Source: Astropecten irregularis
Lineage: Eukaryota; Echinodermata; Asteroidea; Paxillosida; Astropectinidae
Direction: 5' to 3'
Length of the DNA: 64,000 bases
Assembly: GCA_963971285.1 (NCBI GenBank)
Contig: OZ020244.1
Location: 5,208,001 to 5,272,000, forward strand
Shown here: piece by piece, positions 20,762 through 50,451 of the stretch
Position numbering within the stretch: position 1 is the stretch's first letter
How the letters are laid out: every line of letters begins with the position of its first letter
Notes under the pieces: generated by a model
Told to the model about the DNA's origin: nothing
The model's database searches: none
What the model saw: the letters and a program-made list of their open reading frames with translations, nothing else
Position numbers and translations under genes: made by a program

Positions 20762-21190
20762 TGGAACCTTTGAGAAAGATCCTGCTAGGATTGAAACATC
20801 AGGCCCTCCTACATGTAACTCTGACCATTTTTAGCCTTTGAGAAAGATCCTGCTAGGATCCAAACATCAGACCCTCCTAACTCTGACCATTTAGCCTTTG
20901 AGAATGATCCTGCTAGGATGGAAACATCAGACCCTCCTAACTCTGACCATTTAGTCTTTGAGAAAGATCCTGCTAGGATGGAAACATCAGACCCTCCTAA
21001 CTCTGACCATTTAGCCTTTGAGAATGATCCTTATAGGATGGAAACATCAGACCCTCCTAACTCTGACCATTTAGCCTTTGAGAATGATCCTGCTAGGATG
21101 GAAACATCAGACCCTCCTAACTCTGACAATTTAGCCTTTGAGAATGATCCTGCTAGGGTCCAAATGTCAGGCCCTCCTAACTACTGCCAG
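20762..21190 (+). repeat. 60-bp tandem repeat in the predicted AUH 3' UTR (~7 copies)
   Basis: Unit blocks, in order, are TAGCCTTTGAGAATGATCCT, GCTAGGATGGAAACATCAGA and CCCTCCTAACTCTGACCATT. As 60 is divisible by three, one frame stays open over several units (METSDPPNSDHLAFENDPAR), but it is separated from AUH by the stop and is probably not translated. A single diverged unit is at 61546-61610. Confidence 0.93.
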
Positions 21191-21235
21191 ACAATATAAG
21201 CGCACAGAGGCTAATCAAACCACAAAGCCATCTCT

Positions 21236-21376
21236 ACCCTGGCAGGTACCCATTTGTGACAAAGCGTCTTGCCCAAGGACACAAGCACCATTAACCCGTG
21301 GCTGGATTCGAACCCACAATCTGTAGATTGATCACCAGACTTCGAGTTCAACACTAGGCCACAGCACCCCACGGTG
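21236..21376 (-). mobile_element. SINE-M, unexpanded copy
   Basis: Read on the minus strand: GTGCTGTGGCCTAGTG (A box), a GGGTTCGAATCCAGCC B box, then CTTGGGCAAGACGCTTTG and a GGTACC-containing tail. It shows the normal spacing of the boxes that the 39.4-kb array has multiplied. Confidence 0.85.
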
Positions 21377-21798
21377 CTTGAATTTGAACCAATTGTTCCC
21401 TTGTCACTATGGTTTAATAGGCCTATGTTCCTGATGTCACCTGCTTTTTGGGTAACAAATAGAGTGGTCCCAATACAACGCGTTTAGAAACGATCTGCGC
21501 ACTTTCGTGTTCGAAAACGAGGCTGTGTGTGTGTGCTTCAATTCAATTCTCAAACACGTAAGTGCGTTTACAGGCACAATGTAGTTTCAAGGTCTGCTTA
21601 GAGTGTGATACTTGTGTAACGCATGTAGAATGGCCGCGGCGGCGTGGCCTAAGTTCAGCACAGAGAGTCTCGGTTTCGATACGGATAGGCACAGACGGAG
21701 CTTATGTGAAATGTCTCTACCCATTGGATGCTTAAGAAACTTGTATAGTGAAGAAAACTTTTATTCTTCATGTTCCATCTACGACATCTTGACTCTTA
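21377..21798. other. Intergenic stretch with nothing recognised
   Basis: No coding similarity or shared repeat was found. A short GC-rich patch lies near 21630-21650. Confidence 0.4.
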
Positions 21799-22185
21799 GG
21801 GCGCCCCTTTTTATAACTGTGGTTCTCATTTCTTTTTCACCTTGAGGCTTGAGGGAGGGTCGGTAGGTCGGGAAAAAAAAAAAAAATTGGTGGAAAAAAA
21901 TCTGGCTGAACACACGAAAACCTAAAGAAAATGATGAGAAATTTTCATTGTATTCACTATAATCTCGTTTTTATCATTTCTGTGATAGAAAGTATAAAAA
22001 ATTTGGCCTATTGGCAAAATTTGTCTCCAGAAATTCTGGAATTTTTATATTTTTTATATTTTTTTTTATATTATTTCATTCTGGACAGGGTCGGCAGCAA
22101 AAAAAAGGTGTTTTTTTTTCTTCGGTCGGAGCCCAAAATATGGGTTGGTCGGAAATGAGAACCAGAGTAATAAAAAGGGGCGCCC
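21799..22185. mobile_element. Family F MITE, copy 2
   Basis: The ends are GGGCGCCCCTTTTTATAAC and TAATAAAAAGGGGCGCCC, flanked by TTA and ATA. Its interior is in the opposite orientation to 2012-2396 and shares GAGGGAGGGTCGG and AAATGAGAACCA blocks. Confidence 0.85.
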
Positions 22186-22344
22186 ATATGGTCAAGGCAT
22201 GTTTTTTCGATGATTTTCTTTCTCACTACAAGAATAAAAAAAGGAAATGAAATAAAATAGTGCAGGAAGTTATTCAGCAGTAGCAGTAGAAGAAAAACTA
22301 GAAAACTAAGAAATGCAAGAAGTGTGTAGAAACCACACAGCTAT

Positions 22345-22662
22345 ATAAAATGACTAGAGTTCTAGCTCCGTGTTCTCTAGTGCGTAGATGCTTTGAAGCC
22401 GTCCTGAGCGCTGTCATTTTGAATTTGTGTGCCTGTCTGTGGAGCAATAAAACTTTGCTTGGCTTTTGAAGAATATACGTACTCTAAATGCAACATTAGG
22501 CGCGTCGGATTTTGGGTGTATTGGGCTTCGATGACGCACCTATATAAAAGACAAACGCATATGCGTTTTCTTTAGGTTTGTGCACAAACATGGATGCGCC
22601 CAGCAGCCATCACTCTGTACACAAGTCAGTGCTCTAGTGATTTGATATAGCTCTATGGTTGA
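22345..22662. mobile_element. Family G element, copy 2
   Basis: CGTAGATGCTTTGAAGCCG, TCATTTTGAATTTGTGTGCC, TTTGTGCACAAACATGGATG and the TAGCTCTATGG end, in the family order. Confidence 0.78.
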
Positions 22663-22794
22663 ACATAGAAAACCTGATATTATTCATTATTGTGGCAACA
22701 AATTTGCTCTTTTATTCTTGTTCAGCTGCCTCTCGAACATAAATATCTTGAACATAAATTTGGACTTGTTATTTATCTAAGAAACAAATAAGGC

Positions 22795-22880
22795 TGGATT
22801 GCTCAGTTGGTAGAGGGCTGGTACAGTATTCCAGATGTCTCTGGTTCGAATGCAGTTAAATCCAGTCAGTTTCCCTTGTG
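22795..22880 (+). mobile_element. SINE-1 (tRNA-derived)
   Basis: GATTGCTCAGTTGGTAGAGG and CTCTGGTTCGAATGCAG. The SINE-1 companion block follows at 22915-23040. Confidence 0.75.
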
Positions 22881-23047
22881 ATTTATATTTATTATTCTCT
22901 TTGAGTAATCCCATATGTATACTGTTTCTCAGGTTGCAGCATTGCTGTGAGTATCGATAAAATGGTCCTTGGGATATAGCGGTATGTGAGTGGTTTCATG
23001 GCTTCTGACTGCCAAACGAACAAGCATAATTGACTATACACCACCAA

Positions 23048-23140
23048 CGTAGGGCTGGATAGATCACTTGGTAGATCACCTGTACGATATTCCAGAGGTC
23101 ACTGGTTCGAATCCTGCTCCAGTCAGTTTTCTTTGTTAAC
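23048..23140 (+). mobile_element. SINE-1 (tRNA-derived)
   Basis: GGGCTGGATAGATCACTTGG and CTGGTTCGAATCCTGCTCC, then CAGTTTTCTTTGTTAAC. Confidence 0.78.
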
Positions 23141-23462
23141 TTTAGAATTATATAAATTTTGAAATACAATCAGATTAGTTACAATTTGGAAAAGATATTG
23201 AAAATAAAAATATTGATTACATAGAAACTGTTATTTGCATTCGTTCATTTTTTCTACTCAAGAGTCAAGACTGATTTTATTACAGAATTGCCGAACTCTG
23301 TTGTAGGGAAGCATATTAAGTGACCATCCTAGTTTCTGAGTTCGCGAGATAATTATCTCAGAAAATTGCCTTTCCGAGTTAATATATCAGGGAAAGACAT
23401 CTTTCCGATGCAAGATATCACAGAAATATATCTTTCTTAGATAATTATCTTGGATGGTTGCT
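23141..23462. other. AT-rich intergenic stretch
   Basis: Contains GAGATAATTATCTC-type short palindromes at 23345-23450 but no recognised gene or shared repeat. Confidence 0.4.
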
Positions 23463-23832
23463 TTAAAGCTAATATCATACTTTGTTTTGTTTTTTTTCAA
23501 TGAAATGCAGATTCACAGGCACAAATATCAAGGAAGATACAGTAACAGTCATCTGTGAAATTCTCAGTCCCATACGGTGCCCACTTTTTGAAAAAACAGT
23601 GAAAAACAGCCACAGTATTTTTTGTAAGTCTTTTCTCTTATTTTTGATCTTTTAAAAGATCAAAAAGATTTTCGGTCGTTGTTTTACAAATTTCTGGATA
23701 AATACACCATTTCAGGCGGAAACATTTTAACGGTATATTTCTACCACCACCATCTTTATGCCCTGTAAGTTATACGTAAATCTGTGAACATTTCTGTTTT
23801 GGTTTCTTACCAAAGTGTGATACTACATTTAA
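23463..23832 (-). mobile_element. Family A1 foldback MITE, complete
   Basis: TTAA at both ends, left end AGCTAATATCATACTTTG, GATCTTTTAAAAGATCAAAA palindrome at the centre, right end CAAAGTGTGATACTACAT. Confidence 0.85.
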
Positions 23833-24094
23833 GCTATGTCAACAGACAGCTTATTTTCAATCTCACGTATGCTTTTAGTGGATGCGACAGCATCCATCTC
23901 TCGCAAAATCAGCTTTAAATTCATCGCTCTTAAACTTTCAGTGGATACGGCAGTTGATTATGAAGATGGGCCACTAGCAGTTGATGTAAAACTGAATAAA
24001 ATCAGCACTAGTTCTGTACTTATTCTATTCTTTGGAATCATGAATATTGATGATTTTGGACGGGAAATAGATAATATGCAAATAAGGCTTGCCC

Positions 24095-24240
24095 TCCACC
24101 GACGTGGATGAGCACTGTATACTCAGTGCTTGTGAGAGCACGTGAGAAAAAATCACATGCTGGCTCAGGTGGGATTCGAACCCACGACCTCCTGCTTACT
24201 AGTGCAGATGCCTTACCTGCTAGGCCACCGAGTTTGCTGG
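24095..24240 (-). mobile_element. SINE-T, reverse copy of a head-to-head pair
   Basis: CAGGTGGGATTCGAACCCAC, CTTACTAGTGCAGATGCC and TTACCTGCTAGGCCACC are the complements of the SINE-T T arm, anticodon arm and A box. It faces the copy at 24262 across a ~20-bp gap, giving a long hairpin. Confidence 0.85.
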
Positions 24241-24261
24241 GGTCTGCAGGGTGAATCGAAT

Positions 24262-24390
24262 CCAAGCAGGAGGTCGTGGGTTCGAATCCCACCTGAGCAA
24301 GCATGTGATTTTTTTCTCACGTGCTCTCACAAGCACTGAGTATACAGTGCTCATCCACATCGGTGAAGGGCAAGCCTTATTTGCATATTA
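24262..24390 (+). mobile_element. SINE-T, 5'-truncated copy
   Basis: Starts within the anticodon arm (AAGCAGGAGGTCGTGGGTTC) and continues through the family body to TTTGCATATT. The A box is missing. Confidence 0.82.
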
Positions 24391-24439
24391 TATATTTCCC
24401 GACCAAAATCATCAATATTCATGATTTACTGCGGTACCC

Positions 24440-24650
24440 GCCGCGATATTGGCTTCGATTCACCCTGCAGACCCCAGCTAGCTCGGTGGCCTAGCAGGTA
24501 AGGCATCTGCACTAGTAAGCAGGAGGTCGTGGGTTCGAATCCCACCTGAGCAAGCATGTGATTTTTTCTCACGCGCTCTCACAAGCACTGATCGAGTATA
24601 CAGTGCTCATCCACGTCGGTGAAGGGCAAGCCTAATTTGCATATTCTTTG
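24440..24650 (+). mobile_element. SINE-T, full copy
   Basis: Upstream block CACCCTGCAGACCCCAGCTA, A box, AGT anticodon arm, B box GGTTCGAATCCCACC and body to TTTGCATATTC. Third copy within 550 bp. Confidence 0.87.
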
Positions 24651-24894
24651 GACGTTAGTCATGGCTCGATCTGCTTAAAACCGTAAGCATAGAATCAGCG
24701 CTTAAGTAAGCTGGCAATTCTGTGCTTACGAGATCCTATTTCAAGGGTTAGCAAGGAATTTTCAGTTGTGAGTGTGCGTAGTTCAAGTCACTATAAAGCC
24801 TAAAGGATTTCTCGATTGCACTTTAGCGCAGAGATTTGACGCTAACGATCAGTAAGCAGAGAATGAGGTTAAGCGATAAATTCACTTGCAGGGC

Positions 24895-25206
24895 CATGCC
24901 TGACACTTTGCTGGGTCAGATGACACTCAAGGCAGGGTCATGTTTGACACTTGCCATGGTCATGTCTGACACTTGGCTGGTACGTCATATATCTGACACT
25001 TGGCTGGGTCATGTCTGACACTTGGCTGGGTCATGTCTGACACTTGGCTGGGTCATGTCTGACACTTCTGGGTCATGTCTGACCGTGACTTGGCCGGGTC
25101 ATTGTCTGACCGGACACTTTGCTTGGTCAATTGGCTGGGTCATGTCTGACAATTGGCTGGGTCATTTGGCTGGGTCATGTCTGACACTTGGCTGGGTCAT
25201 GCCTGA
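24895..25206. repeat. ~22-bp minisatellite (TGGGTCATGTCTGACACTTGGC)
   Basis: About a dozen irregular units built from GGGTCATGTCTGACACTT, several truncated, ending in a poly-A tract at 25206. It lies ~575 bp upstream of the p38 start codon. Confidence 0.9.
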
Positions 25207-25780
25207 AAAAAAAAAAAAAAATTATTGCTTCACAAAATGACCTGATTTAGGGGGGAGCTTTGTTAGTGTTTAATGACGTAGAAAAAAATATAGAGGAAAG
25301 AAAATCAATAAAATATTACCGTTATAAAATTAAATGGGGAATTTTATTTTATGAAGAAAGATAAAACAACTTGACGCAATGAAAAGTACGGAAGCCTAAA
25401 CTGACCATCCGAGGTTTTGAATTTCCGAGATGATTATCTCAAAATCAAAAAGAACAATTAAAAGTAATTTCGTGATATCATACACAAATATGACACCTTG
25501 CCATGATATATTATTTTAGAAAGAATTGTTATCCGTCTAATTGTCGTTATTTGATGATAAAAAAAAAAAAGGAATAAAAAAGAATCGTTTTGTATGACGT
25601 CTTTTTATGACCCCCATACTAGATTCCGGATGGGCATAATACACACACCTTATTGAAACCGAAAGCAGGTAGGCCTTATGTACATAACTGCAGCGATACA
25701 TCATACGTGTAGTTTGGAATGTAAACTTGCTAAGAAATACTCAGTTTTATTAAAAGCATATTCTTTTCAAAAGCCACATC
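25207..25780 (+). promoter_or_regulatory. p38 upstream region and 5' UTR (inferred)
   Basis: AT-rich sequence without repeat families, just upstream of the p38 ATG. No TATA box or initiator stands out; the transcription start is unknown. Confidence 0.35.
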
Positions 25781-44132
<18,352 letters not shown>

Positions 44133-44436
44133 CCAACTTCAAAACCCTTGTCATTTGGATGCCACTTCTAGCAACTGAGCGAGGATTTGTATGTATCATA
44201 ATTCAGTTTGATAAATATTGCCACACAATTTATGTTGACAAAACTAAAATCAATATTGGTGAAATATAAACCATATTTACGTTTACTGTATTTGAATGCT
44301 GGAAGCAAATTTACAATTTCCATTTATTTTTTGTTAAATTCAATTTAACTTAAGAATTTGGATGAATTTAACTTGCTGTTGATGTAAAATTACTTAAACT
44401 TAATGTGTGAGCCAAGACTTGGTTGTACTTGACATA

Positions 44437-44797
44437 GAGCGTGTTTCCACAGGCCCATCGCTATTTAGCATGTTTTAATAGCGGTTAGTGGATATCGCTT
44501 AATACCGCTAAGTTTTTCCGATTAAGCTGCTGTTTGCACAGCCTACACTATCGATAATTAGCGTGTGTAGTGCTGATGGAGTTACATGATGTTCATAAGT
44601 TATCGGCAAGTATCGCCAAAAACCTACTCGGAGTAGGATGCCGATACCGATGAAAAGGTGATAGCGATGACGATTAAAAGGCGATGGAGTTGATTTCTAC
44701 AGAAATGAAATCCCGTGTTTTAGAATTTTTTATTTTTATTTTTTTCCTCCAGTTTTAGCGTTATTTAGCGGTAAGTTGGCTCTGTGGAAACACGCTC
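44437..44797. mobile_element. Family R MITE (GAGCGTGTTTCCACAG ends)
   Basis: 16-bp inverted ends GAGCGTGTTTCCACAG and CTGTGGAAACACGCTC. ATA is at 44434-44436 and 44798-44800. It may lie in the p38 3' UTR. Confidence 0.85.
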
Positions 44798-45064
44798 ATA
44801 CACGACTTGTATAAATGTAGTTGCTAGTTCCAACAAAAATCATGATATTTTGTGCTGATGAAAAATATACTAGATATTGAACTTTAGAATGCATTGGAAT
44901 TTTGTGTGTGAGAATATGACTACAGTCAATATGGTACTTGTATTTGAACCAATATTTACAGTGATGCACTAGGAGACATAGAACATGTACATGTAGATGT
45001 TGAAATAGTTGGCATGAAAATATGGGTCACTCACATTCTAAACATCTTACAATTTTCAAACACT

Positions 45065-45258
45065 TTAACACTTAACCCAACCCCTTACCACACACATTTT
45101 TGCTGTGGTTTAAGTGTGGTATCCTGAATACCACTATACACCACAGTGTGGTTTGTGAGGTAATGCATGGTTTATGATCCAGTTTCCCTGTGGAGACTGT
45201 TTTAATGTGTGGTAAGCAGCTCTTGTCTTGTGTGATAAGTACAGGGTTAGGGTTACAG
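45065..45258. mobile_element. Family I foldback with telomere-like ends
   Basis: Left ACTTAACCCAACCCCTTACC, right GTACAGGGTTAGGGTT; the interior repeats GTGGTATcCTGAATACCAC-like inverted motifs and ATGCATGGTTTATGATCCAG. Other copies: 48740-48950, 51676-51945, 63413-63740. Confidence 0.8.
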
Positions 45259-45559
45259 AACAGACTCATGAGCCTACACTCTGGCCCTTTACAGTACCTG
45301 CCCTAGCTTCGTACCTATTTTTAAGGGCCCGTACAAAATGAGGCTTGAGGCTAGGCTTGGGATTTATTTTGCTAACTGCTATTCTGTGTCCTAAATGAAA
45401 TTAAGGGCTTGAGATACATGGCGAAGCTGGAGCCTTTCTTCAGCTTCGTCATGTGGCCCAATCCCTCTGTTTCATTTTGTCTCAAATGGTGGTTGCGAAG
45501 TACCGTAAGTAATATGTAACTTTATACAAGTAGGCCCATAGCTTTGTTTCCATAAAAAG

Positions 45560-46140
45560 CAGTGTTGGAGTCGAGTCCTCAAATCGGAGTACTTCACGGT
45601 CTGATACTGGGCCAAGTCCAAGTACACTGCTGGCGAGTTCAAGTCCAGGGTATCGAGTACGTGTATATTTAAGGTCAAGTACAGGCCGAGTCTGAGTACC
45701 AAAGTCTTAGTCAACGTCCGAGTACATGCACAGTACCAACTCACAGTGCCAAAAATGCACTAAGTTCCACAAAGATGTTAAAAGTTGGACGCTGTGCCAC
45801 TCTTCTCAGAAATTCTTGTTTTACAAACCTTGCAAAAGAACACTGTGCTGCTTACTCCATTTGATACAAGTTCTCGATGTTCTTCATACTACCATTGTGT
45901 GATCTATCGGACATCGGCAACATAATCAACCGTGAAATAGTAACAAAAAATGAAATTTGCACTAAATGAGCGAGGACTCCTGAAAATTTGAGTACACGGA
46001 ATCGAGTACGGACCGAGAACATTTTATTTTCAAGTACGGGCCGAGTTCATAACATTAAATTTTCGAGTACTTTTAATGGAGTACGGGCCGAGTATTTGCA
46101 TGTCCTCGAGTTGTACTCGAGTATGAGTACTCCAACACTG
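45560..46140. mobile_element. Family S hAT-like MITE
   Basis: The ends are CAGTGTTGGAGT and ACTCCAACACTG. The flanks are ATAAAAAG and ATAAAAAC, a 7-of-8 match. The interior has GAGTACGGGCCGAGT-type repeats like 11619-12287. Confidence 0.85.
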
Positions 46141-46459
46141 ATAAAAACTGTCGCCCTTTATCATGAAATATGGTATACACTGTATTACATGTAGGTTTAA
46201 TAATTACCGATAGTTGGTACTTAAGGTAACCATAAGGTTGTGCACTTTACTTTCCTATTACTAAACATCCTCTAAACCAATGAGCTTGAAATTGGCATAC
46301 ATGTTATATGTTTATATTGTTAAGAGCATTCTCTGTCTTCTATTAAAATATGGACGGTAGAAATAACAGAAATGTCACCCTAATTCCGCTGTCTCAAAAA
46401 GTTCACTTTCAGATGCTACATGTAATTTGTTTGGCTCATGTCATTGGTAGACTTGTACT
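46141..46459. other. Intergenic stretch with nothing recognised
   Basis: No shared repeat or coding signal was seen. Confidence 0.4.
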
Positions 46460-46824
46460 TTAAAGGTAGTATCATACTTTGGTAAGAGACCAAAACAGAA
46501 ATGTTCAAAGATTTACGTATAACATTCAGGGTATGAAGATAATGCTGGTAGCAACCTACCGTTAAAATTTTTCCGCCTGAAATGGTGTATTTATCCAGAA
46601 ATAAGTAAAACGACGACCGAAAATCGTTTTGATCTTTTGAAAGATCAAAAATAAAAGAGAAAAGACTTAAGAAATATTGTGGCCGTTTTTCACTGTTTTC
46701 TCAAAAAGTGTGCACCGTATTGGACTGAAATTTTCACAAATGACTCATACTGAATCTTCCTTGATATTTTTGACCATGAATCTGTATTTCTTTGACAAAA
46801 ACCAAAGTATGATATTACCTTTAA
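46460..46824 (+). mobile_element. Family A1 foldback MITE, best complete copy (365 bp)
   Basis: TTAA, then AGGTAGTATCATACTTTGGT; a GATCTTTTGAAAGATC palindrome is at the centre; the right end is ACCAAAGTATGATATTACCT with TTAA. The two halves are not close inverted copies beyond ~25 bp. Confidence 0.9.
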
Positions 46825-47211
46825 ACAGGAAACACACTAGATTTGAGGTAATTATATGAAATATTACTGAATATACATTACATTTACCTTGTATTTAATT
46901 TGTATTAAAATGAAAACAAAAAAAAGTTAACAAAAGATTGCTTACAAAATTATGCCATGAATCAAATGTAATTCATATGAAATTAATTGAAACATTTACA
47001 ATATATTTGTGTATATAAATTAAGCACTTGTGGACAAAAGAAAATAATTTTTCAGGAAAAAGCTTGAGAGACGTTGACTAGGGACAACTGTTATCGACTA
47101 AAAATGAAATTGGATGAACAATGTTTACAGGGTTACAAGTTTTGTAGACGAAATTGAAGTTAACAATTCCTTAAGGACATGACAGAAATAAGCTCAGTCT
47201 ATTAAAAGTAC
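46825..47211. other. AT-rich intergenic stretch
   Basis: Nothing recognised. Confidence 0.4.
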
Positions 47212-47563
47212 ATGTACTATCATACTTTGGTAGAATTCCAAAACAGAAATCTTCACAGATTTACCTATAACTTAATACAGGTTAGAAAAATGGTGATGGT
47301 AGAATTATACCTTACAATTTTTCTGCCTGTAATGCGGTAAAGAGTAAAACCATGCAGTGACCAAAAACAATTTTGATCTTTTAAAGATCTCTTAAAGATA
47401 AAAAACAACGGTGACAAGATTTAAGAAATTCTCGGGGCGTTTTTCACTGTTTTCTCAAAAAGTGGGCACCGTATGGGACTGGGAATTTCACAGATGACTG
47501 TTACTGTACATTTCTTGATGTTTTTGTCCATGAATCTGCACTTCTTTGTCAAAAACCAAAGTG
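47212..47563 (+). mobile_element. Family A1 foldback MITE
   Basis: TTAAAAGTACATGTACTATC, CATACTTTGGTAGAATTCC, GATCTTTTAAAGATC and GTCAAAAACCAAAGTGAAG in family order; the right TTAA is lost. Confidence 0.83.
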
Positions 47564-47569
47564 AAGTTC

Positions 47570-47735
47570 GGTTTCAGAGTTATGCAACACGAGTGACCTC
47601 TTAACACCCTGTGTAGTATGGACACAAGCACAAGGGGTTTGGGATGAAATATTTACCTCCCGCTGTGACCGCAAAGGGTAGACCTTTATCGGTCTCCAGA
47701 GTATGTCTGAACATAGCAATAGACTGGGCTTGTTT
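47570..47735. repeat. Dispersed repeat, copy 2
   Basis: GAGTTATGCAACACGAGTGA, TATGGACACAAG, CTCCCGCTGTGACCGCAAAG and GTCTGAACATAGC match 15128-15312 in order. Confidence 0.75.
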
Positions 47736-48225
47736 CTGTAAAGAAAGCCTACATGTATATGCTTCATGTTTTCATAATAAAATGTTTAGAAATCAAGATA
47801 CATGTATCTTTTCATGTATGACGATTGCATGTGTACAAATGAATAGAGTTTTAGAATACTTATTATTATAGTTTCACTGTGTACTGCTATGAAGGTTGAC
47901 AAAACTATTTTAAAACCAATGAGAACCATTTGTGCAGTTGATATGCAAATGAACTTATTATTATTATATATCCCCCTCCCTAAAAATAAACTTATATTTT
48001 CTTTTTGTGTAAATGTGTAATATTTGTGTTTTTGAATCGACACTAGTCTAGTTCGTGCACTGCATTTGGATTGAGGACGGGAGGATAAAGGAATCGCAAT
48101 GAAACCATTGTCCTCGAATGGACTTCTTTTGTTTAAAATCATCCTTGGCTGTACAAATGTGTGCTTCGGCTATGGGAGTTTATTTAAGTATAGGGACAAT
48201 GGAAAAGACAATGTCTTGTACAGCA
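47736..48225. other. Intergenic stretch with nothing recognised
   Basis: A 118-codon minus-strand frame at 47786-48142 has no recognisable motif. Confidence 0.4.
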
Positions 48226-48360
48226 TACAAATATCACATGGTTTGAGGGTGACAGTCGATTCTAGCTCCCGAGGTGTTGGAAGTCGACAAACTAGTTTGA
48301 CAACTTCCAACACCAAGGGAAGCTAGAATCGCCTGTCCACCCGAAATAAAAACCATGTGA
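48226..48360. repeat. Hairpin with ~55-bp arms next to family H
   Basis: ATCACATGGTTT and GATTCTAGCTCCCGAGGTGT near 48233-48275 return inverted as ACACCAAGGGAAGCTAGAAT and AAACCATGTGAT at 48311-48361. A related TTCTAGC...GGTGTTGGA arm lies beside the other H copy at 14415. Confidence 0.8.
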
Positions 48361-48642
48361 TACCTCATAAATATTCACAATTTCCTAGAGATCGGTATCA
48401 GTAAGTGCAGCAAAACGTTCTTGTTCGTGAGCTGCCATTAACTTCATGTAGGTCGAGGCTCACGCACGGGCGCTGCAAACTTTTCCTAGGATGCACAGTG
48501 AGATGTTACATGTGTAACAGTTCCTTCTGAGATTCCCTGGCCTATCACTGGTGATTAGAAAATATATCCACTGGCACGTGATGGTGATTTGACCAATTGG
48601 GATTCGGCAATACATGTAGGTCATGAATATTTATGAGGTATA
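48361..48642. mobile_element. Family H MITE, copy 2
   Basis: TACCTCATAAATATTCACAA and TCATGAATATTTATGAGGTA ends. The interior matches 14103-14376 in inverse orientation (GCAGCAAAACGTTCTTG, CACGTGATGGTGATTTGACC). Confidence 0.82.
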
Positions 48643-48739
48643 GTAATATGGGATCACGAATGCGTGTGTAGGTCACAATGTCTCTTGCACCTTACATGTA
48701 CATGTGTCAGTAATGAATAGTGATGAGGTACATGTCTCA

Positions 48740-48950
48740 CATTAACCCTAACCCACCTGCATACCATAGTGTACCACAAATGTGTTTTTCCTGTGGTAAG
48801 TATGGTATCCTTAATACCACAATATACCACAGTGTGGTTTGTATAGTAATGCATGGTTTATGATCCAGTCCCCTGTGGAAACTGTGGTAATGTGTGGTAA
48901 ACAGCTCTTGTCTTGTGTGGTACGTGTAAGTGCAGAGGGCTAGGGTTAAG
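48740..48950. mobile_element. Family I foldback
   Basis: Left TTAACCCTAACCCACCTGCA, right GCAGAGGGCTAGGGTTAA, with CCACAGTGTGGTTTGTATAG and GCATGGTTTATGATCCAGTC inside. Confidence 0.83.
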
Positions 48951-49384
48951 CCCAGTGTACATTAGACATATACAGTATGTACTCGCTATTATTTTATAAT
49001 AACTGTTTACTGCCATATATTTTTCCCATTGATATTTATATTTGATTGTGTATGATTGAGGTTTGTTCATTATTAATCATAATCAAATATTAAGAATTAA
49101 TATTTTAAAACTGATACTGTAGCATCCTAATTGTAGGCACAAATGATTGTTGCTACAACCACTTCTGATAACCCAAGTTGTTTTGTGCCGTTTTAAGGCA
49201 ATTGTTACAGGTAACTTGGACGCAACCAAGTACATGTATAAGATTTAAATTGAAAATGAAAGTTGAAATACGCATGTAAATAATATCGCATGTTGTGTGA
49301 GAAGTTGTGAGAACGTATTGATTATAGCACAATAAGCCTTTCGCAAGTTACAATTGAACAATATCTGGTACACTGAATTCTTTC
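48951..49384. other. Intergenic stretch with nothing recognised
   Basis: AT-rich; no shared repeat. Confidence 0.4.
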
Positions 49385-49705
49385 ATTGTACGTAAACATC
49401 AAAACCTGAATTCCCCAGACTAAAGACACTGTTGCTATATCACATGATTCGGGGCAAGCTTTTGTTTAGTTACATAACAGACGTCTTGCATACCGGTAAA
49501 TGCACTGTTCATAATGGATAAGAATAGCACAAAGGAACCAGTCCATTCCAGTGATGGGTATCGCTATGCAAAAGCTTGCCCCGAATCATGTGATATAGCA
49601 ACAGAGTCTTTAGTCTGGGAAATTCAAACTGTGTTTATATGCAATGAACGAAGCCTGTGTACCAGATACTATTCAGATTTAACTCGCAAATGGCTTATTG
49701 GTTCA
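49385..49705. mobile_element. Family X palindromic element, copy 2
   Basis: CCAGACTAAAGACACTGTTG and its complement CAACAGAGTCTTTAGTCTGG-like arm, with GATTCGGGGCAAGCTTTTG and its complement nearer the centre. Flanks are shared with 38390-38710. Confidence 0.85.
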
Positions 49706-49959
49706 GCAATGTCTCCCATTGAACATGTTGAATGCAGTTGTTGGAAATTTCTGGTAATATAACATTATACCGGGTAAGTTAAATTCTGTAAGGTTTAGTT
49801 ACAAATTCAAAAATGTAATGCTGTGAACATGATGAATGTATATGTAGATTTCTGCAACAACAAAAAAACATCAGAGGTATTTCATTAAAAAATTGTCCAG
49901 CAATTTACAATATGTTGCTTAAAAACACTTGCTTAAAAACACTTTTTAATATAAGCCAT

Positions 49960-50430
49960 TTAAAGGTAGCCTCATACTTTGGTGATGCATCTAAAAAAGA
50001 AATTCATTTGCTTCTACATGTGTATAAGCCTTTTGACTTGTTTGATAAAAAGATTAAAATCCCATTTAAAATCATGCGAAAGCATTTTGTGAAAAATTGA
50101 TTAGAAATCAATAGAAATCGGACACAAATTTTGAAATTTCAAAACTCGCCTACAGACCACTTTGAAAATATGGCCAGTCATCATTTGGTACCCACCGTGA
50201 ACAAGGGCGCTATTAAAATGACGACCACGTACAGTGCTTTATCCACTAGCTGTCTTTGAATGGATTCGACGATCAGCATGAAAATACTGTGAGCATATTT
50301 TCACTGTTTCAAAAAATACCGTATGCGACTGAAACTTTCACAGATGACTGCTAGTGTATTTTTTTTTATTGATATTTTTGCCCATGAATCTGCATTTCTA
50401 TGACAAAAACCAAAGTATGAAGCTATGTTT
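49960..50430 (+). mobile_element. Family A1 MITE, diverged and expanded
   Basis: TTAAAGGTAGCCTCATACTT at the left and CTATGACAAAAACCAAAGTA near the right; the middle is unlike A1. Confidence 0.65.
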
Positions 50431-50451
50431 AAGCTTAAGCCATATGTATTT

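Noticed and set aside
20918-21199. Open frame with a 20-residue repeat (METSDPPNSDHLAFENDPAR)
   Set aside because: It is the 60-bp 3' UTR repeat whose length happens to be a multiple of three; AUH stops upstream and there is no matching upstream exon.
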